Shown here in pieces: positions 8,531 through 15,549 of a stretch of 27,476 nt of DNA. Position 1 is the first letter of the stretch, and every line of letters starts with the position of its first letter. Source of the stretch: Deltaproteobacteria bacterium. GTDB lineage: Bacteria; Myxococcota; Myxococcia; SLRQ01. The notes below the pieces were generated by a model. The model ran no database searches. It was not told where the DNA came from and saw only the letters and a list, made by a program, of their open reading frames with translations. The position numbers were made by a program, and so were the translations under genes. The stretch is taken from assembly GCA_007128675.1 (NCBI GenBank), contig SKWY01000077.1:1-27476 (forward strand), given 5' to 3'.

Positions 8531-9963
8531 TGTGACACCTGGACCGAGTCCACTGGAGTTACATGCCCACTTGGCCAATCGACGGTCAAGACGTCCCAGA
8601 CATGACGTTCTTGCTCCAAGGTTCGACTCATCTCGGCCTCGAGGACACCATAAAGGTACACCCGAACCGTCGCCCGAGTAGCGGGCTCACTGGCTCCGTT
8701 GGTCTTGGCGTAGCGAACCTTTATTTCGTAGCTGCCCGGGTCCGGCTCATCCATGCGAACCCACTCCGGCCCATACCCGGCCAGATCGTCTCCGCTGTGC
8801 TCGCAACCGAAGGCATCCGGGTTTCCCCACCAGCAGTCGCCGTCCCCGAAGAGCTCTGCTCCGGAAGTGAGCACATGAAGATCGAGATCGGTAATCGGAT
8901 GATCCCAGACCAGCTCTATGTAGAGACGCTCGGCGGCCACTGCGCGAATCACGGAGCGACACGGCGCTACCGACTCGGTTCCAAGCGAGTCCGTGACGGT
9001 CAGCTGCGCCTCCCACGTGCCAGCCACGTCCAGCTCGATCGACGGCGTCGGCGTAAAAGCATCTTCGAGTTCGGTGAGGCTGGTCAGTGGCCGCCTGACC
9101 ACCTCCCATTCGTAGGACAACGGCTCGTGTCCATCAGGGTCGTAGCTTTGGGTGCCATCGAGGGTGACGACGTCCCCCGGCGCACCAATGAGAGTCTCTT
9201 CGTCGCCGCATACGGCCACGGGCGCCCTGTTTATCGATGCATCCATCGAGAGGCTCGCCACCCTCCGAGCAGGGTCCGTGCTCGTCACCAGGATCGTCCC
9301 CTCGGTCTCCTCTTCTCCCACCTCGGGCATGAAGGCCACCGTCAGCTCGATGGACTGACCGGACTCGATGGTGAGCGGACCTTCCCAGGAACCAACGCGC
9401 TTGTATGCCAAGGAGCTCCCTTCCTCGATCTCGATCGTCTCCACCACCAGCGGCGCGGTGCCCACCGACCGAATGCGGAAGGACTCGATGGCGATGACGC
9501 CCTCGCCTACCAGGCCAAAGTAGATTGACTCGGGCTCCAGCTCGATGGCGCTGACGGTAAGACCCTCGCCCGACAACACGGACTCCACGATGGGGCGCTC
9601 GGGATCATCGGAGTGGATCCTTAGTAGAGCCTCGTAGGAACGCTCCTCCTCCGGCTGGAAGAAGAGCGGCAACGAGGACTCCGAGCCGACCTCGATTTCC
9701 TCGGGCCATTGCTCGAACCAAAAGTACGAGGCATCGTCTCCGACTATTTCCACTTCGGAAATACGAAGCTGCGCGAGACCACGGTTACCGATGACCGGCT
9801 CCACGGTAGAGACATGAAGCACGGGCAAAGTGCCGAAGTCGAGTTCATCGGCGGAATAGAAGATCTCCGGATAGACCTGCCTGACGTCGTCGTTTCCGCA
9901 GGCAGCCGACAAGAGCAACGGCACCAAGAGAATAACGGGAAGACTGGACCAGCGCACAATCAT
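8527..9963 (-). CDS. ASH/PKD/DUF2135-like lipoprotein
   Basis: This is a 478-residue predicted lipoprotein whose signal peptide ends LLSAAC (Cys22). Two immunoglobulin-like ASH-type domains occupy roughly residues 28-240 and are recognisable by FG..........V.I.N.G and SDDP/STDP motifs. A PKD-like domain with the hallmark SYDPDG follows (about 242-345). The C-terminal domain contains WDHPITDLDLHV, a Trp/Cys-rich loop (DCWWGNPDAFGC) and GSYEIKVRY. This resembles the DUF2135/YfaP-like metal-binding-looking modules common in delta-proteobacterial surface proteins. The ATG at 9963 shares one base with the upstream stop (TGATG) and has GGAG five bases upstream; GTG codons at 9966 and 9969 are less likely starts. 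The architecture suggests an extracellular structural or binding protein. I see no enzyme motif. Confidence 0.86.
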   Translation of the reverse strand: MIVRWSSLPVILLVPLLLSAACGNDDVRQVYPEIFYSADELDFGTLPVLHVSTVEPVIGNRGLAQLRISEVEIVGDDASYFWFEQWPEEIEVGSESSLPLFFQPEEERSYEALLRIHSDDPERPIVESVLSGEGLTVSAIELEPESIYFGLVGEGVIAIESFRIRSVGTAPLVVETIEIEEGSSLAYKRVGSWEGPLTIESGQSIELTVAFMPEVGEEETEGTILVTSTDPARRVASLSMDASINRAPVAVCGDEETLIGAPGDVVTLDGTQSYDPDGHEPLSYEWEVVRRPLTSLTELEDAFTPTPSIELDVAGTWEAQLTVTDSLGTESVAPCRSVIRAVAAERLYIELVWDHPITDLDLHVLTSGAELFGDGDCWWGNPDAFGCEHSGDDLAGYGPEWVRMDEPDPGSYEIKVRYAKTNGASEPATRATVRVYLYGVLEAEMSRTLEQERHVWDVLTVDWPSGHVTPVDSVQVSQ

Positions 9964-11135
9964 CACCACTCCAGCGGGTCGCTCTCAGCCATGTAGATCA
10001 CCTCGATTCTGGCCCTCAGGCCAGGAACCGAAGCTCCTTGGAAGAAGAGGCTGCCCGACTCCTCCTCGTATATCCAGCCGTTTGGCCCGCCTTGGGGAGG
10101 AATACAAAGGACGCCCCGATCTCGAGGATCGGCGGCGTCACACTGATCCTCGGTGTAGTCGCATAGCCCGAACTCCTCGGCCCGAGCTTCACAAGGGTAA
10201 TAGACATTGACCTCCAATGTATCGAGGTCGGGAACCTCGGAGAGTTGAAACTTTCTCTCCAGACCAACCGCCGTGGCTCCCATCTCCTGAAGCGTGCCCT
10301 CGAACGATTCATCACAGATCGACCCCCAAACGCCGCCGGTCATCTCAACGAGCTCGATATACCTGCCGCCGGCCTCGGCGGAGCCATGCTCGGTGACGCA
10401 ACCCCGAAACGGGCTGCCCGGCTCTATCTCCTCATCGGGTCCAACTATGGCGGCAAGAATGATCTTGTTCTCGTTTCCGATGCCTTGAACCTGGGAGAAC
10501 ACGCGCCAGTAGTAGTCGATCTCTCCGAAGGAGCGGTCGTCCTGATCACTGACCCAAACTATGAATACATAAGACGCATGACAACTGCGCTTTGCCGGAG
10601 GGACGGTCTCATCGCGGGCAACACACTGCCAGTCGACGCACTCCTCACTCTCGCCGCAAGTGACATCGGGCCGCAGAAAACTTCCACCCTGAAACAGCAG
10701 CTCCGCCGCGGCAAGCCCCTCCTCCTTGGCACTGCCATCGGTTCCGACATGTACGTTGCCGCGAAACGCGCGCATGACATCGGGGGTGTCCGGGGTCAGT
10801 ATGCGCGGGCTCCCGACGAGCTGGCCTCCGTGCCGGCGAACATCGGTCGTCGTGACTCCGATTTGGTAGTCGACGTCGCCCTCGTCCAGGTACCTGAAGA
10901 AAGAAATCAGGTTGCCCGCAAGGTTGTCCTGAACGTCGCTCATGGTTGGAGAGTTGTCTATGACCCACAGGACATCGATAACCGGCCTATCCGCTTGGCG
11001 AAACACGTCCACCCGCGCCCCAGGCGGCAGAGTGCGACGAATATCCTCGTCGCCACATTGGCAGGATACCGCCATGGCGACGAGAGCAAACGCTGCACAG
11101 ATGCTGGGTGCCCCAAAGGGCTTGCGGTTTAGCAT
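9963..11135 (-). CDS. von Willebrand factor A-like lipoprotein (first gene of operon)
   Basis: This 390-residue protein has a signal peptide ending MAVSC (Cys25) followed by QCGDED. A von Willebrand A-like (Rossmann) domain starts near residue 52 with VLWVIDNSPTMSD. Asp60, Ser62 and Thr64 occupy the MIDAS positions, where the usual motif is DxSxS. A later strand YVFIVWVSDQDD supplies a likely further metal-site Asp. The C-terminal third contains several Cys and a beta-rich segment ending DPLEW. VWA domains bind metal and mediate protein-protein contact on the cell surface, so this may be the recognition or scaffold member of the operon. The ATG at 11135 has a GGAAG ribosome site four bases upstream. 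The gene is the promoter-proximal member of a five-gene lipoprotein operon. Confidence 0.86.
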   Translation of the reverse strand: MLNRKPFGAPSICAAFALVAMAVSCQCGDEDIRRTLPPGARVDVFRQADRPVIDVLWVIDNSPTMSDVQDNLAGNLISFFRYLDEGDVDYQIGVTTTDVRRHGGQLVGSPRILTPDTPDVMRAFRGNVHVGTDGSAKEEGLAAAELLFQGGSFLRPDVTCGESEECVDWQCVARDETVPPAKRSCHASYVFIVWVSDQDDRSFGEIDYYWRVFSQVQGIGNENKIILAAIVGPDEEIEPGSPFRGCVTEHGSAEAGGRYIELVEMTGGVWGSICDESFEGTLQEMGATAVGLERKFQLSEVPDLDTLEVNVYYPCEARAEEFGLCDYTEDQCDAADPRDRGVLCIPPQGGPNGWIYEEESGSLFFQGASVPGLRARIEVIYMAESDPLEW

Positions 11136-11231
11136 GGCTCTTCCGCTTCCACCACGGCGCGGTCCCACGGCGACGGTTTGCCCCCGCTCGGACGACCTAC
11201 CACCAAGTTTTTACTCGAGTCCAATCACTTC

Positions 11232-11260
11232 AAGCTAACAATCTGACCGCTGGCGGTCAA
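11232..11260 (-). promoter_or_regulatory. Candidate sigma70-type promoter for the lipoprotein operon
   Basis: On the minus strand TTGACC (11260-11255) is followed after 17 bp by TAGCTT (11237-11232). The -35 match is good and the -10 match is weak (3 of 6). The leader to the first ATG would be about 90 nt. The -35 box overlaps the palindrome at 11244-11259. Confidence 0.3.
11244..11259. promoter_or_regulatory. Perfect palindrome, candidate operator
   Basis: The sequence TGACCGC-TG-GCGGTCA has two perfect 7-bp arms and a 2-bp centre. It has the look of a dimeric repressor site (for example TetR-type) and overlaps a -35-like hexamer of the leftward promoter. No T-run follows, so it is not a rho-independent terminator. 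The cognate regulator is not identifiable from the window. Confidence 0.45.
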
Positions 11261-11383
11261 TCAGCGGCCACGCCGGCTGGGGCATATCACGGAGCTGCTC
11301 ATACCCCGCATCTTCATGCACCCATGGGGCGCTGTCGGAGGATCTTGCGAAAGCGAGGGAAGAGCCTTTGGAGAGAGGAACTA

Positions 11384-11539
11384 ATGAGGCAAGGACCGAG
11401 TAACGGGACGGGCGCCAGCGGAACCGCGGCTTTCGAGCGCGATGAGCCGGCAGCGGATCGGGGCCGCTTGAGGGTACCCGGCGATTCGACTGAAGGGCCA
11501 GGGCAGGTTGACACCCGGACTTTCTCCGTTAGATTGTGA
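11384..11539 (+). CDS. Possible small protein upstream of hrcA
   Basis: A 51-codon frame begins at an ATG preceded by GGAGAGAGGAAC, one of the better ribosome sites in the window, and ends just before hrcA. The product would be hydrophilic and Gly/Arg/Asp-rich, with no signal peptide, membrane segment or recognised motif. Its end overlaps the candidate hrcA promoter. It may be a leader peptide, a small protein or a chance frame. The only support is the ribosome site and the otherwise unexplained length of the region. Confidence 0.2.
   Translation: MRQGPSNGTGASGTAAFERDEPAADRGRLRVPGDSTEGPGQVDTRTFSVRL
11508..11535 (+). promoter_or_regulatory. Candidate hrcA promoter
   Basis: A perfect -35 TTGACA (11508-11513) is followed after 16 bp by TAGATT (11530-11535), which matches TATAAT at four positions. 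Transcription would begin near 11542, giving a leader of only about 18 nt. This fits the absence of a ribosome binding site before the hrcA ATG. Confidence 0.45.
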
Positions 11540-11560
11540 GCGACTTCAAGCCCTTACGCC

Positions 11561-12640
11561 ATGTCAGAGCCAAACCCGAAATCCCTACCTCCAGAGCTCT
11601 CCCAGCGTGACCTGTGCATACTCGGCGCGGTTATCCAGGACTACATCCTTTCACCGGAACCGGTGGGCTCACGCATGCTCGCAACATCCCACGGGCTGGA
11701 GATGTCGCCGGCGACGGTCAGAAACGTAATGAGCGATCTGGAGGCCTTGGGTTATCTGAAGAAGCCGCACACCTCAGCGGGGCGGATTCCAACCCCAAAA
11801 GCCTTCAGGCTCTACGTGGACACCTTCCTTCGGGTCCGTCCGCTGCCGCGCCGCGACCGCGACCGGGTAAACCGCGGCTACGACCCACCAGCGGACGAGG
11901 TGCCTACCCTGATGCGGCAAACAGGACGAGTCCTCCACGAGCTCACGCGCCACGCCGCCGTGGTCACAACCCCAAGGCTCTCACAAACCAAGCTGCGCCA
12001 CGTGAGCTTCGTGCGCCTTCGAGAAGACCGTGTCCTGGCGGTGCTCGTAACCCAGTCCGGGGTCGTCCAAAACCGGGCCCTCACCGTCGATTTTCCCGTC
12101 ACCCAGGACGAGCTGGACAAGATGACTCGCTACCTGGAGGAGCTGTTCGGAAAGTCGGGCGGCAGTCTTGGTGAAGTCCGAGGACGCCTGAAAAAGGACC
12201 TGGCCGCCGATCGCGCGAGCTATGATGATCTGATGACTAGGGCGGTCGATCTGGGCCATAGGGCCCTTTCGGCCCTAGACGAATCAAGGAAGCAAGACTT
12301 GATAGTGGCAGGCGAGACATCGTTCCTCGACGCGCCGGAGTTCGCCGATCGAGAGAGGGTGCGTGCCCTCCTCGACTCTCTATCCGAGAAGGAAGCTCTG
12401 CTCAGAATACTCGAGCGAGCGGAGAAGAGCCCCGGCATCCAAATATTCATCGGCGCCGACTCGGAGCTTACAGGCGAGGCCGACGTATCCTTGATAGTGG
12501 CCAGCTACCACGGCGCCAGCTCCATACTCGGCACCCTGGGGGTCATCGGCCCCACTCGCATGGATTATGCGCGCGTCATCCCATACGTAGAGTATACAGC
12601 CGATCTGTTGGCCCGAATTTTCGATGGTGAGCTGGGCTAA
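11561..12640 (+). CDS. hrcA: Heat-inducible transcription repressor HrcA
   Basis: HrcA represses chaperone operons by binding CIRCE elements as a dimer and is released when GroEL is occupied by unfolded protein. The 359-residue product has the typical N-terminal winged helix (about residues 12-80, with EPVGSRMLA, MSPATVRNVMSDLEALGYL and HTSAGRIPT). The HrcA core follows and ends with ILGTLGVIGPTRMDYARVIPYVE, the family C-terminal signature. Length is normal for the family. The ATG at 11561 has no Shine-Dalgarno sequence. It is followed after 143 bp by grpE, the usual hrcA-grpE-dnaK-dnaJ order. No CIRCE site is seen before hrcA or grpE, so autoregulation through CIRCE cannot be shown here; the target may be elsewhere, for example at groESL. 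Confidence 0.97.
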   Translation: MSEPNPKSLPPELSQRDLCILGAVIQDYILSPEPVGSRMLATSHGLEMSPATVRNVMSDLEALGYLKKPHTSAGRIPTPKAFRLYVDTFLRVRPLPRRDRDRVNRGYDPPADEVPTLMRQTGRVLHELTRHAAVVTTPRLSQTKLRHVSFVRLREDRVLAVLVTQSGVVQNRALTVDFPVTQDELDKMTRYLEELFGKSGGSLGEVRGRLKKDLAADRASYDDLMTRAVDLGHRALSALDESRKQDLIVAGETSFLDAPEFADRERVRALLDSLSEKEALLRILERAEKSPGIQIFIGADSELTGEADVSLIVASYHGASSILGTLGVIGPTRMDYARVIPYVEYTADLLARIFDGELG

Positions 12641-12650
12641 GGGGGCTTCT

Positions 12651-12682
12651 GGCGGCCTCGGCGCTTTCACTATGGCGCCGCC
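12651..12682 (+). other. GC-rich inverted repeat between hrcA and grpE
   Basis: CGGCGC at 12659-12664 can pair with GCGCCG at 12675-12680 across a 10-nt loop. Alternatively GGCGGC at 12651-12656 can pair with GCCGCC at 12677-12682. The two stems are mutually exclusive. No T-run follows, so a rho-independent terminator is unlikely. It may be an RNA structure or a diverged operator that separates hrcA and grpE expression. Confidence 0.25.
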
Positions 12683-12783
12683 TGCGCTATGTCTTCCCGC
12701 TCTCCCTTGTTTACGGTGCTTTCAAGAAGAATCGAACGTCGCCAAGAGCAGCGCTTGGAGATAGACCACGGAGAACACCGCCC

Positions 12784-13710
12784 ATGAGCGAAAACGGAAA
12801 GGCGCAACCAGAGAGCATGTCGACCCGGCCCGACGAGGAACGAGATGAACAGGGCTCCCCCAAGGAGTCTAGTGACCAGGGATTGGGGCCCACCGATGGA
12901 GAGCGCCCGGCTGAAGACGAAGAGGTCGTGACCTCCGAGCTGGGGCCCTCGCCCGATGCGGGCCCAAAGGTCGACATGCCAGAGAGCGGCATCGAGGAGC
13001 CCGCCCCCAAGAGCCCCGACGACGAGACCGGCGAAGAGGTGGTAGTGATCGAAGAAGGCGGAGCCGAGGCCGGCGGGGGAGAGCAAGCTCCCACCTCCGG
13101 TGCCGGGGAAGGCCTGATTAGAGCGCTCTCGGAGCTGAAGGAAGTCAAGAGCCGGCTCGAAGAGGCGGAGTCTCGAGCCAAGAGCACCGAGGATAGGCTG
13201 CTACGCCTGGGGGCCGAGTTCGACAACTTCAAGAAGCGGGCACTAAGAGAAAAAGAGGAAGATCGAAAGTTTGCCAACGAAAGGCTCATCAAGGAGCTTC
13301 TGCCCGTGGTCGACAACCTGGAGCGTGCCTTGGAGGCCGCTTGCGACGCATCCGAGGACCAGCTGCGATCCGGCGTTCAAATGATCGTCCAGCAAATGCT
13401 CGATACTTTGAAGAAATTCGGCGTAACCCAGTTCTCCGCTGAAAAGGAACCCTTCAACCCGGAGTTGCATGAGGCAATGCAGCAGGTAGAGACCTTGGAT
13501 GTTCCACCAGGCACCGTGGTCACCGAGCACCTCAAGGGCTACCTCTTGAACGAGAGGCTGCTTCGCCCCGCGATGGTCGTGGTGGCAAAAGCTCCGGAAG
13601 TGCGGGAAGTTGGGATCGAGGAAGAAGGGGACAACCAGGAAGCTGGTAATGACCAGAAAGCTTCGGCCACCGGCATGAACGGGGCTGGAATAGGGGAGGA
13701 AGAGAGTTGA
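12784..13710 (+). CDS. grpE: Nucleotide exchange factor GrpE with long acidic N-terminus
   Basis: GrpE is the DnaK nucleotide-exchange factor and a thermosensor, acting as a cytoplasmic dimer. In this 308-residue protein the GrpE core begins near residue 111. It has a long coiled coil, the conserved RLGAEFDNFKKR and ELLPVVDNLERAL segments, and the C-terminal beta domain with the PFNPELHEAM and LRPAMVVVAK signatures (to about 275). About 110 residues of Glu/Asp/Pro/Ser-rich sequence precede the core and a polar tail of about 33 follows, whereas typical GrpE proteins are near 200 residues. The ATG at 12784 has GGAGA about nine bases upstream. The end overlaps the dnaK start by four bases. Confidence 0.96.
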   Translation: MSENGKAQPESMSTRPDEERDEQGSPKESSDQGLGPTDGERPAEDEEVVTSELGPSPDAGPKVDMPESGIEEPAPKSPDDETGEEVVVIEEGGAEAGGGEQAPTSGAGEGLIRALSELKEVKSRLEEAESRAKSTEDRLLRLGAEFDNFKKRALREKEEDRKFANERLIKELLPVVDNLERALEAACDASEDQLRSGVQMIVQQMLDTLKKFGVTQFSAEKEPFNPELHEAMQQVETLDVPPGTVVTEHLKGYLLNERLLRPAMVVVAKAPEVREVGIEEEGDNQEAGNDQKASATGMNGAGIGEEES

Positions 13711-15530
13711 GCAAGGTAATAGGAATCGATCTTGGAACCACGAACTCCTGCGTGGCGGTGATGGAGGGTGGCGAGCCCGTCGTCATCCCGAACTCGGAGG
13801 GAAGCCGAACCACCCCCTCCATAGTCGCATTCACCGAGTCCGACGAGCGCCTAGTGGGGCAAATAGCAAAACGGCAAGCCGTTACCAACGCCGAGAACAC
13901 GGTCTACTCCACCAAGCGGCTCATCGGTCGCCGCTTCGAGGAGGCGGAGGTCGAAAAGTCCCGGTCGCTTGCTCCATTCAAGATAGTCGAGGCCGACAAC
14001 GGCGCCGCTTGGCTGGAGATTCGGGGCGAGAAGATGTCTCCTCCCCAGATTAGCGCCATGGTGCTCGGGAAGATGAAGGAAACCGCCCAGGACTACATCG
14101 GTGAGGAGATTGGGGATGCGGTCATCACCGTTCCCGCTTACTTCAACGACAGCCAGCGGCAAGCCACCAAGGACGCCGGCCGAATTGCCGGCCTAAACGT
14201 TCTTCGCATAATCAACGAGCCGACCGCCGCCGCCCTCGCCTATGGCCTGGACGAGAAGAAATCGCAGCGAATAGCGGTATACGATCTTGGTGGAGGCACC
14301 TTCGACATCTCCATCCTGGAGCTGAACAACGGCGTCTTCGAGGTCAAGAGCACCAACGGGGACACTTTTCTTGGTGGAGAGGACTTCGATCAGGTGATTC
14401 TCGAGTGGCTAAGCGACCAGTTTGCCGCGCAAAACGACGGCAAGGACCTGCGAGAGGACCGAATGGCTCTCCAGCGTATGCGCGAGGCCGCGGAAAAGGC
14501 GAAGCACGAGCTATCCAGCTCCACCGAGACCGACATCAATCTTCCTTTCATCACCGCCGATCAGTCCGGCCCCAAGCATCTGGTCACCACCCTCGATCGA
14601 GACACCCTCGAAGGCCTGGTGGGTGATCTGGTGCGCCGCAGCCTCGAGCCTTGCAAGGCCGCCCTATCCGACGCGGGGCTGACGCAAAAGGATATAGAGG
14701 AGATCCTTCTCGTTGGGGGAATGACCCGAATGCCTCTGGTACAAAAGACCGTGGCGGAGTTCTTTGGGAAGGAAGCTCACAAGGGAATCAACCCGGATGA
14801 GGTGGTAGCCATTGGCGCGGCCGTTCAGGGCGCCGTGCTTACCGGCGAGGTCAAGGACGTCCTCCTATTGGACGTCACGCCCCTGTCGCTGGGTGTGGAG
14901 ACCGCGGGCGGGGTGTTCACGAAGATAATCGACCGCAACACCACCATCCCCTGTCGAAAGGCAATGGTCTTCTCGACCGCCCAGGACAACCAGCCCTTGG
15001 TCAGCGTCCACGTTCTCCAAGGCGAGCGAGAGATGGCCTCCGACAACAAGACCCTAGCCAGGTTCGAGCTTGTCGGTATCCCGCCGGCTCCAAGAGGAGT
15101 TCCACAGATTGAGGTCTCCTTCGACATAGATGCCAACGGCATCGTAAACGTGTCGGCAAAGGATCTAGGGACCGGCAAGGAGCAGTCGATTCGAATCGTC
15201 GCTTCCTCCGGTCTCTCGGAGGCCGAGATAGAGAAGATGGTCGAGGAAGCAAGCAAGCACGCCGAGACGGACAAGTCCAAGAGAGAAATAGCCGATCTTC
15301 GCAACAGCGCCGAAGGCCTGATCTACACGACGGAGAAGTCTCTGGAGGAGTTCGGCTCGGAGCTGGCCGAAGGCGACGTGGAAGAAATTCGAGCCGACAT
15401 TACTGATCTGAAATCCCTGCTCTCCAACGAGGAGGTCGATGTCTCCGACTTGAGAGAGGCTCTCCAAAGATTGGAGGGATCGGCCTACCGAATCGCCGAG
15501 GCCATGTATGGCGAGGCCGAGGGGGCGTAG
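13707..15530 (+). CDS. dnaK: Chaperone DnaK (Hsp70)
   Basis: DnaK is the ATP-dependent Hsp70 chaperone that works with DnaJ and GrpE. The 607-residue protein shows the ATPase-domain signatures IGIDLGTTNS near the N-terminus, VYDLGGGTFDISIL, and LLVGGMTRMPLV. The interdomain linker region VLLLDVTPLSLG precedes the beta-sandwich substrate-binding domain and helical lid. It ends GEAEGA, without the usual longer Gly/Asp-rich tail, so it is slightly shorter than the 638-residue E. coli protein. The start is a TTG at 13707 that overlaps the grpE stop by four bases and has GGGGAGGAAG upstream. The N-terminus MSKVIGIDLG confirms the start. Confidence 0.98.
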   Translation: MSKVIGIDLGTTNSCVAVMEGGEPVVIPNSEGSRTTPSIVAFTESDERLVGQIAKRQAVTNAENTVYSTKRLIGRRFEEAEVEKSRSLAPFKIVEADNGAAWLEIRGEKMSPPQISAMVLGKMKETAQDYIGEEIGDAVITVPAYFNDSQRQATKDAGRIAGLNVLRIINEPTAAALAYGLDEKKSQRIAVYDLGGGTFDISILELNNGVFEVKSTNGDTFLGGEDFDQVILEWLSDQFAAQNDGKDLREDRMALQRMREAAEKAKHELSSSTETDINLPFITADQSGPKHLVTTLDRDTLEGLVGDLVRRSLEPCKAALSDAGLTQKDIEEILLVGGMTRMPLVQKTVAEFFGKEAHKGINPDEVVAIGAAVQGAVLTGEVKDVLLLDVTPLSLGVETAGGVFTKIIDRNTTIPCRKAMVFSTAQDNQPLVSVHVLQGEREMASDNKTLARFELVGIPPAPRGVPQIEVSFDIDANGIVNVSAKDLGTGKEQSIRIVASSGLSEAEIEKMVEEASKHAETDKSKREIADLRNSAEGLIYTTEKSLEEFGSELAEGDVEEIRADITDLKSLLSNEEVDVSDLREALQRLEGSAYRIAEAMYGEAEGA

Positions 15531-15549
15531 ACAAGACGATGTGCCTGGA

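Larger units (their letters stand above)
11136..11560. other. 425-bp divergent intergenic region
   Basis: This stretch separates the start of the minus-strand lipoprotein operon from hrcA. It holds a perfect 7-bp-arm palindrome, one candidate promoter facing each way, and one small open frame with a good ribosome site. These are listed separately. I found no CIRCE element (the HrcA operator), no tRNA and no T-run terminator in it. Confidence 0.6.

Noticed and set aside
11136..11560. A possible structured RNA gene upstream of hrcA
   Set aside because: The length and GC content invite it, but I found no tRNA, SRP RNA, 6S, tmRNA or RNase P signature and no terminator.
12640..12783. Possible CIRCE or sigma32 promoter before grpE
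   Set aside because: No sequence close to the CIRCE arms is present, and no CTTGAA with a correctly spaced CCCCAT element was found.
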